This document shows, piece by piece, positions 8,192-16,875 of a DNA stretch of 60,693 nucleotides. Origin of the DNA: Planctomycetota bacterium. GTDB taxonomy: Bacteria; Planctomycetota; Planctomycetia; Pirellulales; Pirellulaceae. Position 1 is the first letter of the stretch. The number at the start of each line of letters is the position of its first letter. Both the position numbers and the translations under genes were made by a program. Where the stretch lies: the NCBI GenBank assembly GCA_027619595.1, contig JAQCHP010000001.1, positions 1 through 60,693 of the forward strand, given 5' to 3'. Below the pieces are notes generated by a model. The model ran no database searches. It was given only the letters and a program-made list of their open reading frames with translations, and had not been told where the DNA came from.

Positions 8192-11100
8192 TGTTGCAAC
8201 GGTTTTCCAATTCGAGTTGGAGTATTTGGTTGTGGACCCTAGTGGGCCTGTTTGTGCTTCTTGCTTGGTTGCAATGGCATAGTCGGGCACAAGTCGGATT
8301 CGTATCGAAGGCGATGGCGGACCGGCTAATAAGGCGTCCAGCGAGTTGGCTCCCCTGGGCCACACTTGCAGTTTGGTTTCTCAGTTGTTTATGTTTGTTG
8401 TTGGCTTGGATGCGCCCTCAGTCGGACGGCGGATACGAGTTACGGCCACAGGTTGGCGCACAGATCATGGTGTGTCTGGATGTAAGTCGTTCGATGTTGG
8501 CGGAAGATGTTGCGCCGAATCGTCTGCAACGGGCGAAAGCCGATATCACCGATTTGCTTCCGTACTTACGCGGCGATCAAGTTGGCATGATCGCTTTTGC
8601 TGGGACCGCGACCATCGTCAGCCCGATGACGACCGATTTTGGATTCTTGAGACTGCTGCTCGAAAATCTCGGTCCCCACAGTGTTGGCCGCGGAGGAACT
8701 CAGTTGGAAACGCCACTTCGCGTTGCCATGGACGGTTTTTCGCCGGCTGGGGACGTGTCGCGGATTGTCTTGTTGATCACAGATGGTGAGGATCACGATT
8801 CGTTTCCCTTAGCAGCAGCCGAAGAAGCAGGCAAACGAGGCATTCGAGTCATCACCATGGGATTCGGTTCCGAGGCAGGGAGTACGATTGAATATACCGA
8901 TCCCCAGAATGGAATCCGCACGATCGTACGCGATGAGAATGATCAGCCGGTAACGAGTCGACTTGACGGAAATACGTTACGGGATATCGCGCTCAAGACC
9001 GACGGAGCCTATATTCCCGTACGTACCGGTACGATCGATTTAAAGTCTATTTACGATCAGCATATAGCGCCCCTATTGCGTGGACAGCTTCAGGCGGGGC
9101 AGGTGAAGGTCCAACATGAGCTGTTTCAATGGTTTGTCGGTGCCGGATTGCTCCTGTTTTTTGTGGCGGCGGGCCTGCAAGGGCGCCGACCAATCGAACG
9201 CCCCGCGACGCGCGTTGTGGCTTGGTTTATCGGAATGTTGATTGTCATTGGTGCGCGCGGAAGTATCCATGCCATGACTTCTGTTGATCCAACGCAGACG
9301 ACCTCGTCGGTCGATACGAAAGAGGGTGCGAAGGAGACAAATGTTCCAAACGAGACGAGTCAGACGAAGGAGTCGGATGGAAAAAGGGAGGCGAAGGAAT
9401 CTCCGCGCGTAGTCTATAATCGTGGGCGAGCCCTGTTAGATTCTGATGTCGAACAATCAGAAAAGCTATTGCAAGATGCGGTCGATCACGCTGGCAACGA
9501 TGGAACCCTCAGATTCTATGGCTACTACAACTTGGGCTGGTTAGCCACACATCGGGCTGAAGAAGAGTATTCAAATGATCAACCGGAAAAGGCGCTCGAG
9601 CAGTTGCAACGCGCGGCCGAACGATTTCAGCAGGCTTTGCGCATCCGGCCCGAAGACAGGGATGCGAGACACAATCTGGAAATCGTCTACCTGCGTGCGA
9701 CGCAAATCCAGGATGCCATGGATCGACAGAAGCAGGAATCCTTGCCCGATCAACTCGAACAATTGTTGACCAAGCAGCGAGAACTCATTCAGGAGCAAGC
9801 AGGATTCCTTCAAGAAGCAGCTGCCGCTGATCCGACCGAAGCTTCCGAGCAGGAGCCGATCGTCAGGCAGTACCGTCAACTGGCCACACGTCAGCGCTTG
9901 GTACGATCGGACCTAGAGGCGTTGTCGCAACGATTTATCGATCTTGCCCATCGTTTGCAAGATGAGGTTGAATCCGGTCGAACTCCCGCGACAGTTCCAT
10001 CGGTCCCCTCGCCATCGGCCGATGCACCGACTACCGAGGCCTCGGCGGACCAAAAGCGGCAACTGGCTAGTCAATTGCGACGTGCCGATCCACATCTCCA
10101 AGCTGCGATCCAGCGAATGGGTCAGTCGCGTCGTGACTTGCGATTGCGAAATGGCAAACGCGCATTTCGACGAGCATCCCATGCGTTGGAAGCGATGAAA
10201 CAGGCGCGGGACCAACTTCGCTCTCCGGGAGAAAGATTGCAACTGCTGCTTTCGGATGCGATGTCACTGCTTCGTCTGACCACCCTACGCGATGCGACGC
10301 GACAGGCAGATATCGATGGAATGTCGGAAGGGCCATCGTGGCTGAGCGGTCCGTTGTTGCAAGAGTCGCAGGCCGCCACCTTGGCCCGGACACAAGAACT
10401 TCGGCAGTCCATGACGCTTGCCGACAACACAACGGCTCCCGAAGCTGCGACGACGGCCGATCCGGGCATCGACTGGAACGACGTTGATGGCATCTTGGGA
10501 CGGGCGGTCGACTATTTTCGTGAGTCGGGTATTGCACTCGAGAAGGAAGAATGGGCAATGTCGGTGGAGGCCCAGTCGAAGGGGGTTCAGGCTTTGGCGG
10601 ATGCCGCCGATCGTCTGTTGGATCTGAAGGGACTGCTCGAAAAAGTCTATAGCCAGGAATTCGTGTTGCAGCACATGCTGGAGTCCGTCACACAGGCCAG
10701 TACGGACCAGACCGGTACCGATCACCGCGATCCAATTCAGCTCGATGCTACCGTGCAGCAGGCGCGAAATTTGCAATCGGAAAACCACGATCGCATGAAG
10801 CGGCTTCAGCAAAAAATCGTGGATGAGCGAAAACGCATTGAGTCAGAAGGTCGACAAAATTCGGAAGGACGCGCGGCAGTTTCCGATAACACAGTGTCGC
10901 CTGAGAGCCAGGTTGAGCAGGAGATGCAGCGACTTGCGATCGCAGGCAGGTTGGCAGATCAAGCGATCATTCAAATGAGCGACGCGTTGCAGCAGTTGTC
11001 GGAGCCCATAATAAGAGATGACCAAAAAGCAGTCGTTGACAGCGAACAGGCGGAGCAACACGATGGAAACCCGATCGTTCAACACGTAAAAGCGACAGTC

Positions 11101-11838
11101 GAGACACTCAACGAACTGCGGCGGCTATTTTTTTCCATCGTCGAACATTTGGCTGAGGCAGCCGAAAGGCAGGCCACGTTGCGCGATGAGACAGAAACCT
11201 TGAAATCCGAAATGGATCAAGACAAATTACAGAACGAATTGGGATCTCGTCAGTTTCGACAACAAGAACTGGCGGAACTGACGGACCAGTTGGGCATCGC
11301 GCTACATGATATGCAGACTTCGGAAAATCAATCCCCCGGAGACGCCACGGGTGTACCCGTTCAGGGGAATGGAACGCAGGGGAATGGAACGCAGGGAACG
11401 GCAGTCAAAATGACAGCACCGGGTGGCGATGACCAAAAATTCGTTGAGGCTGGAAAAAGTGTGAAAGAAGCCGGTCAGGCCATACGACAGACGGTTTCTG
11501 CCATGGAAGCCAAGCCGGTTGAATTGTCCGCGATCGGTAAACTTCAAGATGTCGCGTTAGAGCAGCTGCAAAAGGCGATTCAGATTCTCCAACCGAATGC
11601 CCCGCGGCCGAACGAAGATCCACAAGACTCGAATCAAGATGAGCAACCCGACGAAAAATCGGGCGAGAGTTCATCGAACGACTCCAGTGAGAAAAATACG
11701 CAGGAAAGTGATTCACCGCCAGAACAAAATATGGCACTTCAAGAATTGCTGCAACGAGTGCGGGATCGTGATGCGAAACGCAAGAACAACAAGATGCGTC
11801 GTGGTGCTGGACGTGAATCTGTCGAAAAGGATTGGTAA
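8191..11838 (+). CDS. Giant BatB/BatC fusion: vWA domain, TPR and long coiled coil
   Basis: The 1215 residues far exceed the usual BatB (about 330). Two N-terminal helices are followed by a vWA domain with MIDAS (CLDVSRSM near 94, LLITDGEDHD near 192). Helices near 310-330 and 335-355 follow, then a TPR-like segment (about 405-510) as in BatC, and then roughly 700 residues rich in Gln, Glu, Arg and Ala that predict long coiled coils. A 15-bp tandem duplication (11364-11393) gives the GNGTQ pair. The start overlaps the BatA stop (TAATG), and the stop overlaps the BatD start (TAATG). The coiled-coil part probably lies in the periplasm or paryphoplasm as a scaffold. Confidence 0.85.
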   Translation: MLQRFSNSSWSIWLWTLVGLFVLLAWLQWHSRAQVGFVSKAMADRLIRRPASWLPWATLAVWFLSCLCLLLAWMRPQSDGGYELRPQVGAQIMVCLDVSRSMLAEDVAPNRLQRAKADITDLLPYLRGDQVGMIAFAGTATIVSPMTTDFGFLRLLLENLGPHSVGRGGTQLETPLRVAMDGFSPAGDVSRIVLLITDGEDHDSFPLAAAEEAGKRGIRVITMGFGSEAGSTIEYTDPQNGIRTIVRDENDQPVTSRLDGNTLRDIALKTDGAYIPVRTGTIDLKSIYDQHIAPLLRGQLQAGQVKVQHELFQWFVGAGLLLFFVAAGLQGRRPIERPATRVVAWFIGMLIVIGARGSIHAMTSVDPTQTTSSVDTKEGAKETNVPNETSQTKESDGKREAKESPRVVYNRGRALLDSDVEQSEKLLQDAVDHAGNDGTLRFYGYYNLGWLATHRAEEEYSNDQPEKALEQLQRAAERFQQALRIRPEDRDARHNLEIVYLRATQIQDAMDRQKQESLPDQLEQLLTKQRELIQEQAGFLQEAAAADPTEASEQEPIVRQYRQLATRQRLVRSDLEALSQRFIDLAHRLQDEVESGRTPATVPSVPSPSADAPTTEASADQKRQLASQLRRADPHLQAAIQRMGQSRRDLRLRNGKRAFRRASHALEAMKQARDQLRSPGERLQLLLSDAMSLLRLTTLRDATRQADIDGMSEGPSWLSGPLLQESQAATLARTQELRQSMTLADNTTAPEAATTADPGIDWNDVDGILGRAVDYFRESGIALEKEEWAMSVEAQSKGVQALADAADRLLDLKGLLEKVYSQEFVLQHMLESVTQASTDQTGTDHRDPIQLDATVQQARNLQSENHDRMKRLQQKIVDERKRIESEGRQNSEGRAAVSDNTVSPESQVEQEMQRLAIAGRLADQAIIQMSDALQQLSEPIIRDDQKAVVDSEQAEQHDGNPIVQHVKATVETLNELRRLFFSIVEHLAEAAERQATLRDETETLKSEMDQDKLQNELGSRQFRQQELAELTDQLGIALHDMQTSENQSPGDATGVPVQGNGTQGNGTQGTAVKMTAPGGDDQKFVEAGKSVKEAGQAIRQTVSAMEAKPVELSAIGKLQDVALEQLQKAIQILQPNAPRPNEDPQDSNQDEQPDEKSGESSSNDSSEKNTQESDSPPEQNMALQELLQRVRDRDAKRKNNKMRRGAGRESVEKDW
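11364..11393 (+). repeat. 15-bp tandem duplication inside the BatB/C fusion
   Basis: GGGGAATGGAACGCA is repeated exactly at 11364-11378 and 11379-11393. It keeps the frame and encodes a duplicated GNGTQ. A simple slippage product. Confidence 0.8.
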
Positions 11839-13703
11839 TGAATCGAGTAACAATTCCACATCCGGTACGATTCCTACTCGTTGTGATTGTAGGAGTGCTG
11901 TTCGCGCATCGGAACGTTGTGATCGCGCAGGGTGCTGCTGCGGATCCCCGCGTTCAGGTGCGCATGACGCAGCCTCCGTACTATGTTCACGATCGAATTG
12001 CGATTGAAATACGAATCGACGGACTGACGGGCGATGCGGAGCCAACGGCGAAATTAACGCGAGACCCTGTGGATGGGTTCCAGGTGGAGTTCCAAGGGGC
12101 GACACCAAATCGCCAGGAGTCCATGGAGATACTCAATGGAGTCGTACGACGGTCGTCGAGCACGGTGTGGGTATTGGTGTTTCAGGTTCACGGCGATCGT
12201 CCAGGAGAGTTTGTTGTCGGACCATTTGAAGTTCGCCAGGGTCAAACCAAGGTCACGACCGAGGAATACAAGATCGAACTGAAGGAAATCCCCCGTGACG
12301 ATAGTATGATGATCGCGTTTGAGGTACCAAATCGGCGGTTATTTGTGGGGGAAAGGATCCCGGCAACCTTGGTGTGGGGGATCGAAGGACCAACCGATCG
12401 TTTGGCGGAACTTACCATTCAATTGGATCAACCGAAGTCAACGGCAGTACGTCCGAAGGTGGACACGGTTGCGCAGCAGCACGATGTCCTACCCGTATGG
12501 ATCGGCAATTCTAATCAGGTGAAGTGTCCGGTCACTCGCGTCGAAGAGACTCGGGCAGGGAAAAAGATGCACGTATTTCGTGGTGAGTTCGAACTCACGG
12601 TTGACGCCCCAGGCCCGATCGATTTCTCCCGGCCAATTGCCATTGCAACCAAGGTTATTTCAGGGAGCCGCGATCCAATTGAGCGTATCTTCGGCGGTGG
12701 TCAAATGCGGACGATGCGAATTCGAGCAGAGGGCGAACCGGTACACCGAGAAGTTGAAGTGCTACCCACGGCTAATCGACCGCCGAGTTTTGCGGGAGCG
12801 ATAGGACAGGGATTTGCGATTGATGTGAAAGCGCTACGTACTGTCGTACAAGTCGGCGAGCCGATGTCACTCGAAATAATCTTGCGTGGGCCGTCGATAG
12901 CGACGTTACGACTGCCGGACCTGACCAAGGCGTCGGAATTTCCCTCGGACCGGTTTCAAATCTCGGAGTCCGACCTTACGGGAGACGTGGACTTGGAAGC
13001 GGGAACCAAAACATTTCGGCTGACGGCGCGCGTCAAGGTCGCGAATGTACAGGAGTTGCCGGGCGTGTCGTATTCGTGGTTCGATCCAACGCGAGCGGAA
13101 TACGTTACGATCCAGTCCCAGCCTGTGGCGCTACGTGTGCAGTCCAGCGAAGTTGTTTCTGCAGCGTCTGTCGAATCGAATCGCGTTCCTGTGCAGGGTC
13201 CACAGTCGACACCGGCAGTTAGCGATGGTCGTTCCGATCAAGTTACCGATCCCGAAAGGGTATCTTACGGTTCGCGGCTAAAGGGGGCCGATTTATCGTA
13301 TGTCAGTGATCCAAGTCTGCTGTCTCGCTCGAGCCGAATCGTGCCCAGTTCCGCAATATATTGCGCAGGTGTGTTATTGGCTGCTTGGGCCACGCTGGGA
13401 CGTGGATGGGGGCACGCACTCCAAACGCGACGCAAGGAAGGAAGTACCAATCACGCAATTCGAGATTCCTTGGCAAAGGCTAGCGACATGCCGGCGGACG
13501 CTGCTGCCAGACACTTGGTGCGCGTACTGATGCAATTGCATGTGAGCGATTCCTCAAGCAATCTCGAAGCCTACAAGAACTTGATCGTCGAACTTGAGAA
13601 GCTCGCTTTTAACCCGCAACGTACGAGTGCCGCTTTGGACCCGGAGTTATTCCGCCGTGTTCAGCAACTCGTGCAAGCCATTGCTAAGGACGGGTCATGC
13701 TGA
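11838..13703 (+). CDS. batD: BatD family protein
   Basis: ATG 11838 overlaps the previous stop by one base; an upstream TTG at 11832 is less likely. The 621 residues include a signal peptide (about 1-33), several immunoglobulin-like segments (VRMTQPPYYVHDRIAIEI begins the first), and a transmembrane helix near 510-530 (AIYCAGVLLAAWATLG). A cytosolic helical tail follows with a TPR-like end (AARHLVRVLMQLHVSD). This is the BatD (oxygen-tolerance) layout. The end overlaps the next start by 7 bp. Confidence 0.85.
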   Translation: MNRVTIPHPVRFLLVVIVGVLFAHRNVVIAQGAAADPRVQVRMTQPPYYVHDRIAIEIRIDGLTGDAEPTAKLTRDPVDGFQVEFQGATPNRQESMEILNGVVRRSSSTVWVLVFQVHGDRPGEFVVGPFEVRQGQTKVTTEEYKIELKEIPRDDSMMIAFEVPNRRLFVGERIPATLVWGIEGPTDRLAELTIQLDQPKSTAVRPKVDTVAQQHDVLPVWIGNSNQVKCPVTRVEETRAGKKMHVFRGEFELTVDAPGPIDFSRPIAIATKVISGSRDPIERIFGGGQMRTMRIRAEGEPVHREVEVLPTANRPPSFAGAIGQGFAIDVKALRTVVQVGEPMSLEIILRGPSIATLRLPDLTKASEFPSDRFQISESDLTGDVDLEAGTKTFRLTARVKVANVQELPGVSYSWFDPTRAEYVTIQSQPVALRVQSSEVVSAASVESNRVPVQGPQSTPAVSDGRSDQVTDPERVSYGSRLKGADLSYVSDPSLLSRSSRIVPSSAIYCAGVLLAAWATLGRGWGHALQTRRKEGSTNHAIRDSLAKASDMPADAAARHLVRVLMQLHVSDSSSNLEAYKNLIVELEKLAFNPQRTSAALDPELFRRVQQLVQAIAKDGSC

Positions 13704-14536
13704 GACTGCAATTGGGCAGGGTCAGTCGCTGGTGCGGATTCTGCATTTTTCATACTGTGTTTGTTGGTCTGGCAGTTTGCGGGATCGCATCCGAAGGCAT
13801 CAGGCCAGTGACTCAAGGGCACGATGCCCAAAATGACGAAATCGAGGTTCTCTACCGGGAGGCGTTAGATACTGCGCCGGGACCGCAGCGTAAGGAGAGA
13901 TTTCGTCGAGTTATGCTCCGGTTGGAAAGAGAGATCGCGGACTTAGCACCAAATGCCGGCCCCGGAATGTATGTGAATCTCGGAAATGCTGCGCTGCAAG
14001 CCGATGAGGTGGGGCCGGCCATTGTTGCCTATCGACATGCGTTGGCTATGGCTCCCAATGATCGACAAACTCGAGATAATCTGAAGCAAGCACGGGAACT
14101 CCTGCCGGAATGGATCCGCTGGAAGAATGCCGCACGCGATGGGAATTCATTGTTTTTCTGGAATCGAAAACTTGCGGCCGATCAGGTTTCTTATCTGGCA
14201 TCGGTACTGTTTTTCGTAGCTATGGTCTGTGTGTCATTACGTGCGCGGTGGCGGTTTCGAGGGATAGGGTTGATGGCATTGGTGTTCTTATTGGTGTGGG
14301 GCATTCTGAGTCTATCACTCTTACCATGGATGAAGCCGCCAAACATATCTGTTGTGATTGTTGACGAAATCGTGGCGCGTACTGCCGATTCGATTTCTTC
14401 CGCTCCTTGCTTTGCACAATCCGTTCCGTCGGGTGCCGAAGTTATCCGATACGAGCAGCGGGGTGACTGGGTTCGAGTAGAAATCGATCGGCAAGTTGCG
14501 TGGCTCCCCATTTCAAGTTTGGCCGACGCTCCATGA
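13697..14536 (+). CDS. batE: BatE-like TPR/SH3 membrane protein
   Basis: The 279 residues show an N-terminal hydrophobic signal or anchor (about 10-32), TPR-like helices (about 85-140; VNLGNAALQADEVGPAIVAY and ALAMAPNDRQTRDNLK), two transmembrane helices (about 170-185 and 190-212), and a C-terminal SH3b-like domain (about 220-275; VIRYEQRGDWVRVEI and VAWLPISSL). This is the BatE arrangement. It ends the operon, with its start inside the last codons of batD. Confidence 0.85.
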   Translation: MLRLQLGRVSRWCGFCIFHTVFVGLAVCGIASEGIRPVTQGHDAQNDEIEVLYREALDTAPGPQRKERFRRVMLRLEREIADLAPNAGPGMYVNLGNAALQADEVGPAIVAYRHALAMAPNDRQTRDNLKQARELLPEWIRWKNAARDGNSLFFWNRKLAADQVSYLASVLFFVAMVCVSLRARWRFRGIGLMALVFLLVWGILSLSLLPWMKPPNISVVIVDEIVARTADSISSAPCFAQSVPSGAEVIRYEQRGDWVRVEIDRQVAWLPISSLADAP

Positions 14537-14859
14537 ATGCGGAGCGTGAGCGCAACTAGGGTCGCCATAGGACTAGGTCGGTTTATGTCTGGTTAAACCC
14601 AAATTCGATGTGTCCGATCCGTTGGTCGGCGTCGAGCGATCTTGTTGGGTTATTCGTATCGTTCCTAGCGTTACTTGTTCCAGCGTTCCTGTCTTACGTA
14701 CTTGCTTATGCTGCCTGAGATCGCTAGGCTGCCCAGCTTTTGCAGGGTAACGCTTTTTTGAGGATGCAGGTCCGAGCCTAGTTCAATTTTTTTTCCGCCA
14801 GCTGCGGAAATGTGATGTGGAGATCGGAAAACTGTTCTTAGGATCGTTGCATTCAGCCG
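14537..14859. other. Intergenic region between the Bat operon and the E1/KAS III genes
   Basis: These 323 bases contain no supported gene. Visible structures are a short inverted repeat GGTTTA/TAAACC (14580-14599) and a 7-bp-arm hairpin after a T-run (14792-14810, annotated separately). Neither is a clear intrinsic terminator on the plus strand. The promoter for the next gene should lie here. Confidence 0.5.
14792..14810. promoter_or_regulatory. Inverted repeat upstream of the E1 gene
   Basis: TTTCCGC and GCGGAAA face each other across CAGCT, 50 bp before the E1 start, directly after a run of T residues. It could be an operator or an mRNA hairpin. The T-run lies on the wrong side for a plus-strand terminator. 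Confidence 0.3.
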
Positions 14860-16875
14860 ATGAATCACAAGCTGGGGAACGGCGTGGGTCTCGAACGGGC
14901 CAACGTCGAGTTATTGGGATTCCCTGCTGGCAGGGAATTCAGTACAAACGCCCCGCGTCCTTATAGGTGGTTTGCCACCCAACTACAACCAATCCTTGCA
15001 TTGGCCCGGATGGATCTCGAAACACACATTACGCTCTATCGATATATGCTCACGGCGCGTCAAATTGACCTGGCGGAGGAGCGTCTGTGTCGGCGTGGGC
15101 TAGCGTTCTTTCACCTTTCTGGAGCGGGACATGAAGCTGTGGTGGGTCTGGCCCCGCACCTCAAGCCATCGGACTGGCTGCATAGTCACTATCGATCTCG
15201 TTCGCTGTTGCTAGCTAAGGGGATTCGCCCCCAGAGTTTCTTCGACAACCTTCTGGGCAAAAACGCATCGAATGCCCAGGGCCGACGCATGGGCGCGTTC
15301 TTTAGTGATCCCCAGCGGAACGTGCTCAGCATGACGACGCTCGTGGGCAACAACGCATTACAGAGTGTGGGGGTCGCGTCCGCAGTCCGCAGTCGACCGG
15401 GACAGCCAATCGTTGTGTGCGGGTTGGGGGATGGCACGACCCAGCAAGGAGAATTTCTGGAAGCCTGTGGGGAAGCCTCACGGCGCAAAGTGCCGGTATT
15501 GTTCCTGGTAGAGGACAACGGTTTTGCCATTTCGACTCGTACGCATGGGAACACGTTTTACGCCAATACATTGACTGATGGTCACTTTTACGGAATTCCT
15601 CTACAAGTGGCCGACGGTACTTGCGTCGAAACAGTTCACGATGTTTTGGGCGGTGTTGTAGCGAGAATGCGGAGTGACCGCTGTCCGGCAGTCGTAGTCC
15701 TGCAACTCGAACGACTATGTAATCACTCGAACGCAGATGACCAGCAGGTGTATCGTGCTGCCGGTGAGCTCGCGGAGATTTCCTCGCTTCGGGACCCGAT
15801 ACGAAGGGCTGAGCAAAAACTGTTGTCCCTTGGAATAAGCGAGTCGCAGTTACGCGCGTGGCGAGACGAGGTTGCAGCGGAAATAGCCGTGGCCGAAGGT
15901 TTGTCGCTTCAGGGTAAGGAACCAGAACCTGTCTTGGATGCAGTGTGTTCACTACCGGTTGCACTGACACACCCGGCGCGAGAATTTCGAGGTAATGGAA
16001 CACGCGATGTTGTGATGCGAGATGCCATACGTGACGTTCTGATGCATCACTTGCGTGTGAATCCTCGCGTTAGTCTGTTGGGGCAGGACATCGAAGATCC
16101 GAAAGGGGATGTTTTTGGTGTAACGCGTGGGCTCAGTACCGAATTCCCTGACCGAGTCACCAACGCTGCGTTGTCGGAATCGACGATTCTTGGGGTATCG
16201 ATTGGGCGTGCCTTGGCCGGTGAACGTCCTGTTGCGATGATTCAATTTGCCGATTTTTTACCGCTTGCGTTCAATCAAATCGCGTCGGAAATGGCTACTA
16301 TGTACTGGCGTACGGGTGGTGGCTGGCACTCGCCAGTGATCGTCCTGGCGGCCTGCGGTGGTTATCGACCAGGGTTAGGACCATTCCATGCACAATCGGG
16401 TGAAGGTTACTTTGTTCACACGCCGGGGTTGGACGTGTTTATGCCGTCTCATGCGACCGATGCGGCAGGAATGCTAAACGCTGCTTTCGCGTCAGGTCGT
16501 CCGACACTTTTCTTGTACCCCAAGGCCATCCTGAACAATTCGCAACTCAGTACCAGTCGTGATGTGTCCAAACAATTTGTGCCGATTGGCACCGCGCGAT
16601 GTATTCGCGCAGGGCGTGACCTGACACTTGTCGGGTGGGGCAACACGGTTTCTCTTTGCAATTTAGTCTCCCAAGCCTTGGAACAGGCGGGTGTCGAAGC
16701 GGAGGTATTGGATCTGCGCTCACTAGCCCCGTGGGACCAACGCAGTGTATTGGCTTCGGCAGAAAAAACGGCGCGCTTGATCGTCGTGCACGAGGACAAT
16801 CACTCGTGTGGCGTCGGTTCCGAGATTTTGGCCACGGTTGCCGAGCACGCCAAAGTACCTGTCGCAATCGTGTGA
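14860..16875 (+). CDS. 2-oxoacid (branched-chain type) dehydrogenase E1, alpha and beta fused; first part of a broken E1-lipoyl-KAS III frame
   Basis: The 671 residues fuse an E1-alpha domain (about 55-330; thiamine-diphosphate motif from GLGDGTTQQGEF near 190 to the Asn of VEDNGFAIST) to an E1-beta domain (about 380-671; GQDIEDPKGDVFG, then FADFLPLAFNQIASEM, and a transketolase C-terminal segment from about 570). E1 decarboxylates a 2-oxo acid and acylates a lipoyl group. The frame stops at TGA 16873-16875, inside the conserved E1-beta C-terminus. The missing end (VTRSDTHVPCHFGNQMDVLP) follows at once in the next frame, so one base appears lost near 16869. ATG 15010 is an alternative start that removes 50 poorly conserved residues; neither start has a good ribosome-binding site. 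Confidence 0.85.
   Translation: MNHKLGNGVGLERANVELLGFPAGREFSTNAPRPYRWFATQLQPILALARMDLETHITLYRYMLTARQIDLAEERLCRRGLAFFHLSGAGHEAVVGLAPHLKPSDWLHSHYRSRSLLLAKGIRPQSFFDNLLGKNASNAQGRRMGAFFSDPQRNVLSMTTLVGNNALQSVGVASAVRSRPGQPIVVCGLGDGTTQQGEFLEACGEASRRKVPVLFLVEDNGFAISTRTHGNTFYANTLTDGHFYGIPLQVADGTCVETVHDVLGGVVARMRSDRCPAVVVLQLERLCNHSNADDQQVYRAAGELAEISSLRDPIRRAEQKLLSLGISESQLRAWRDEVAAEIAVAEGLSLQGKEPEPVLDAVCSLPVALTHPAREFRGNGTRDVVMRDAIRDVLMHHLRVNPRVSLLGQDIEDPKGDVFGVTRGLSTEFPDRVTNAALSESTILGVSIGRALAGERPVAMIQFADFLPLAFNQIASEMATMYWRTGGGWHSPVIVLAACGGYRPGLGPFHAQSGEGYFVHTPGLDVFMPSHATDAAGMLNAAFASGRPTLFLYPKAILNNSQLSTSRDVSKQFVPIGTARCIRAGRDLTLVGWGNTVSLCNLVSQALEQAGVEAEVLDLRSLAPWDQRSVLASAEKTARLIVVHEDNHSCGVGSEILATVAEHAKVPVAIV

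Noticed and set aside
14580-14599. GGTTTA/TAAACC stem considered as part of a tRNA or terminator
   Set aside because: No cloverleaf, no TTC-loop consensus and no T-run; probably chance.
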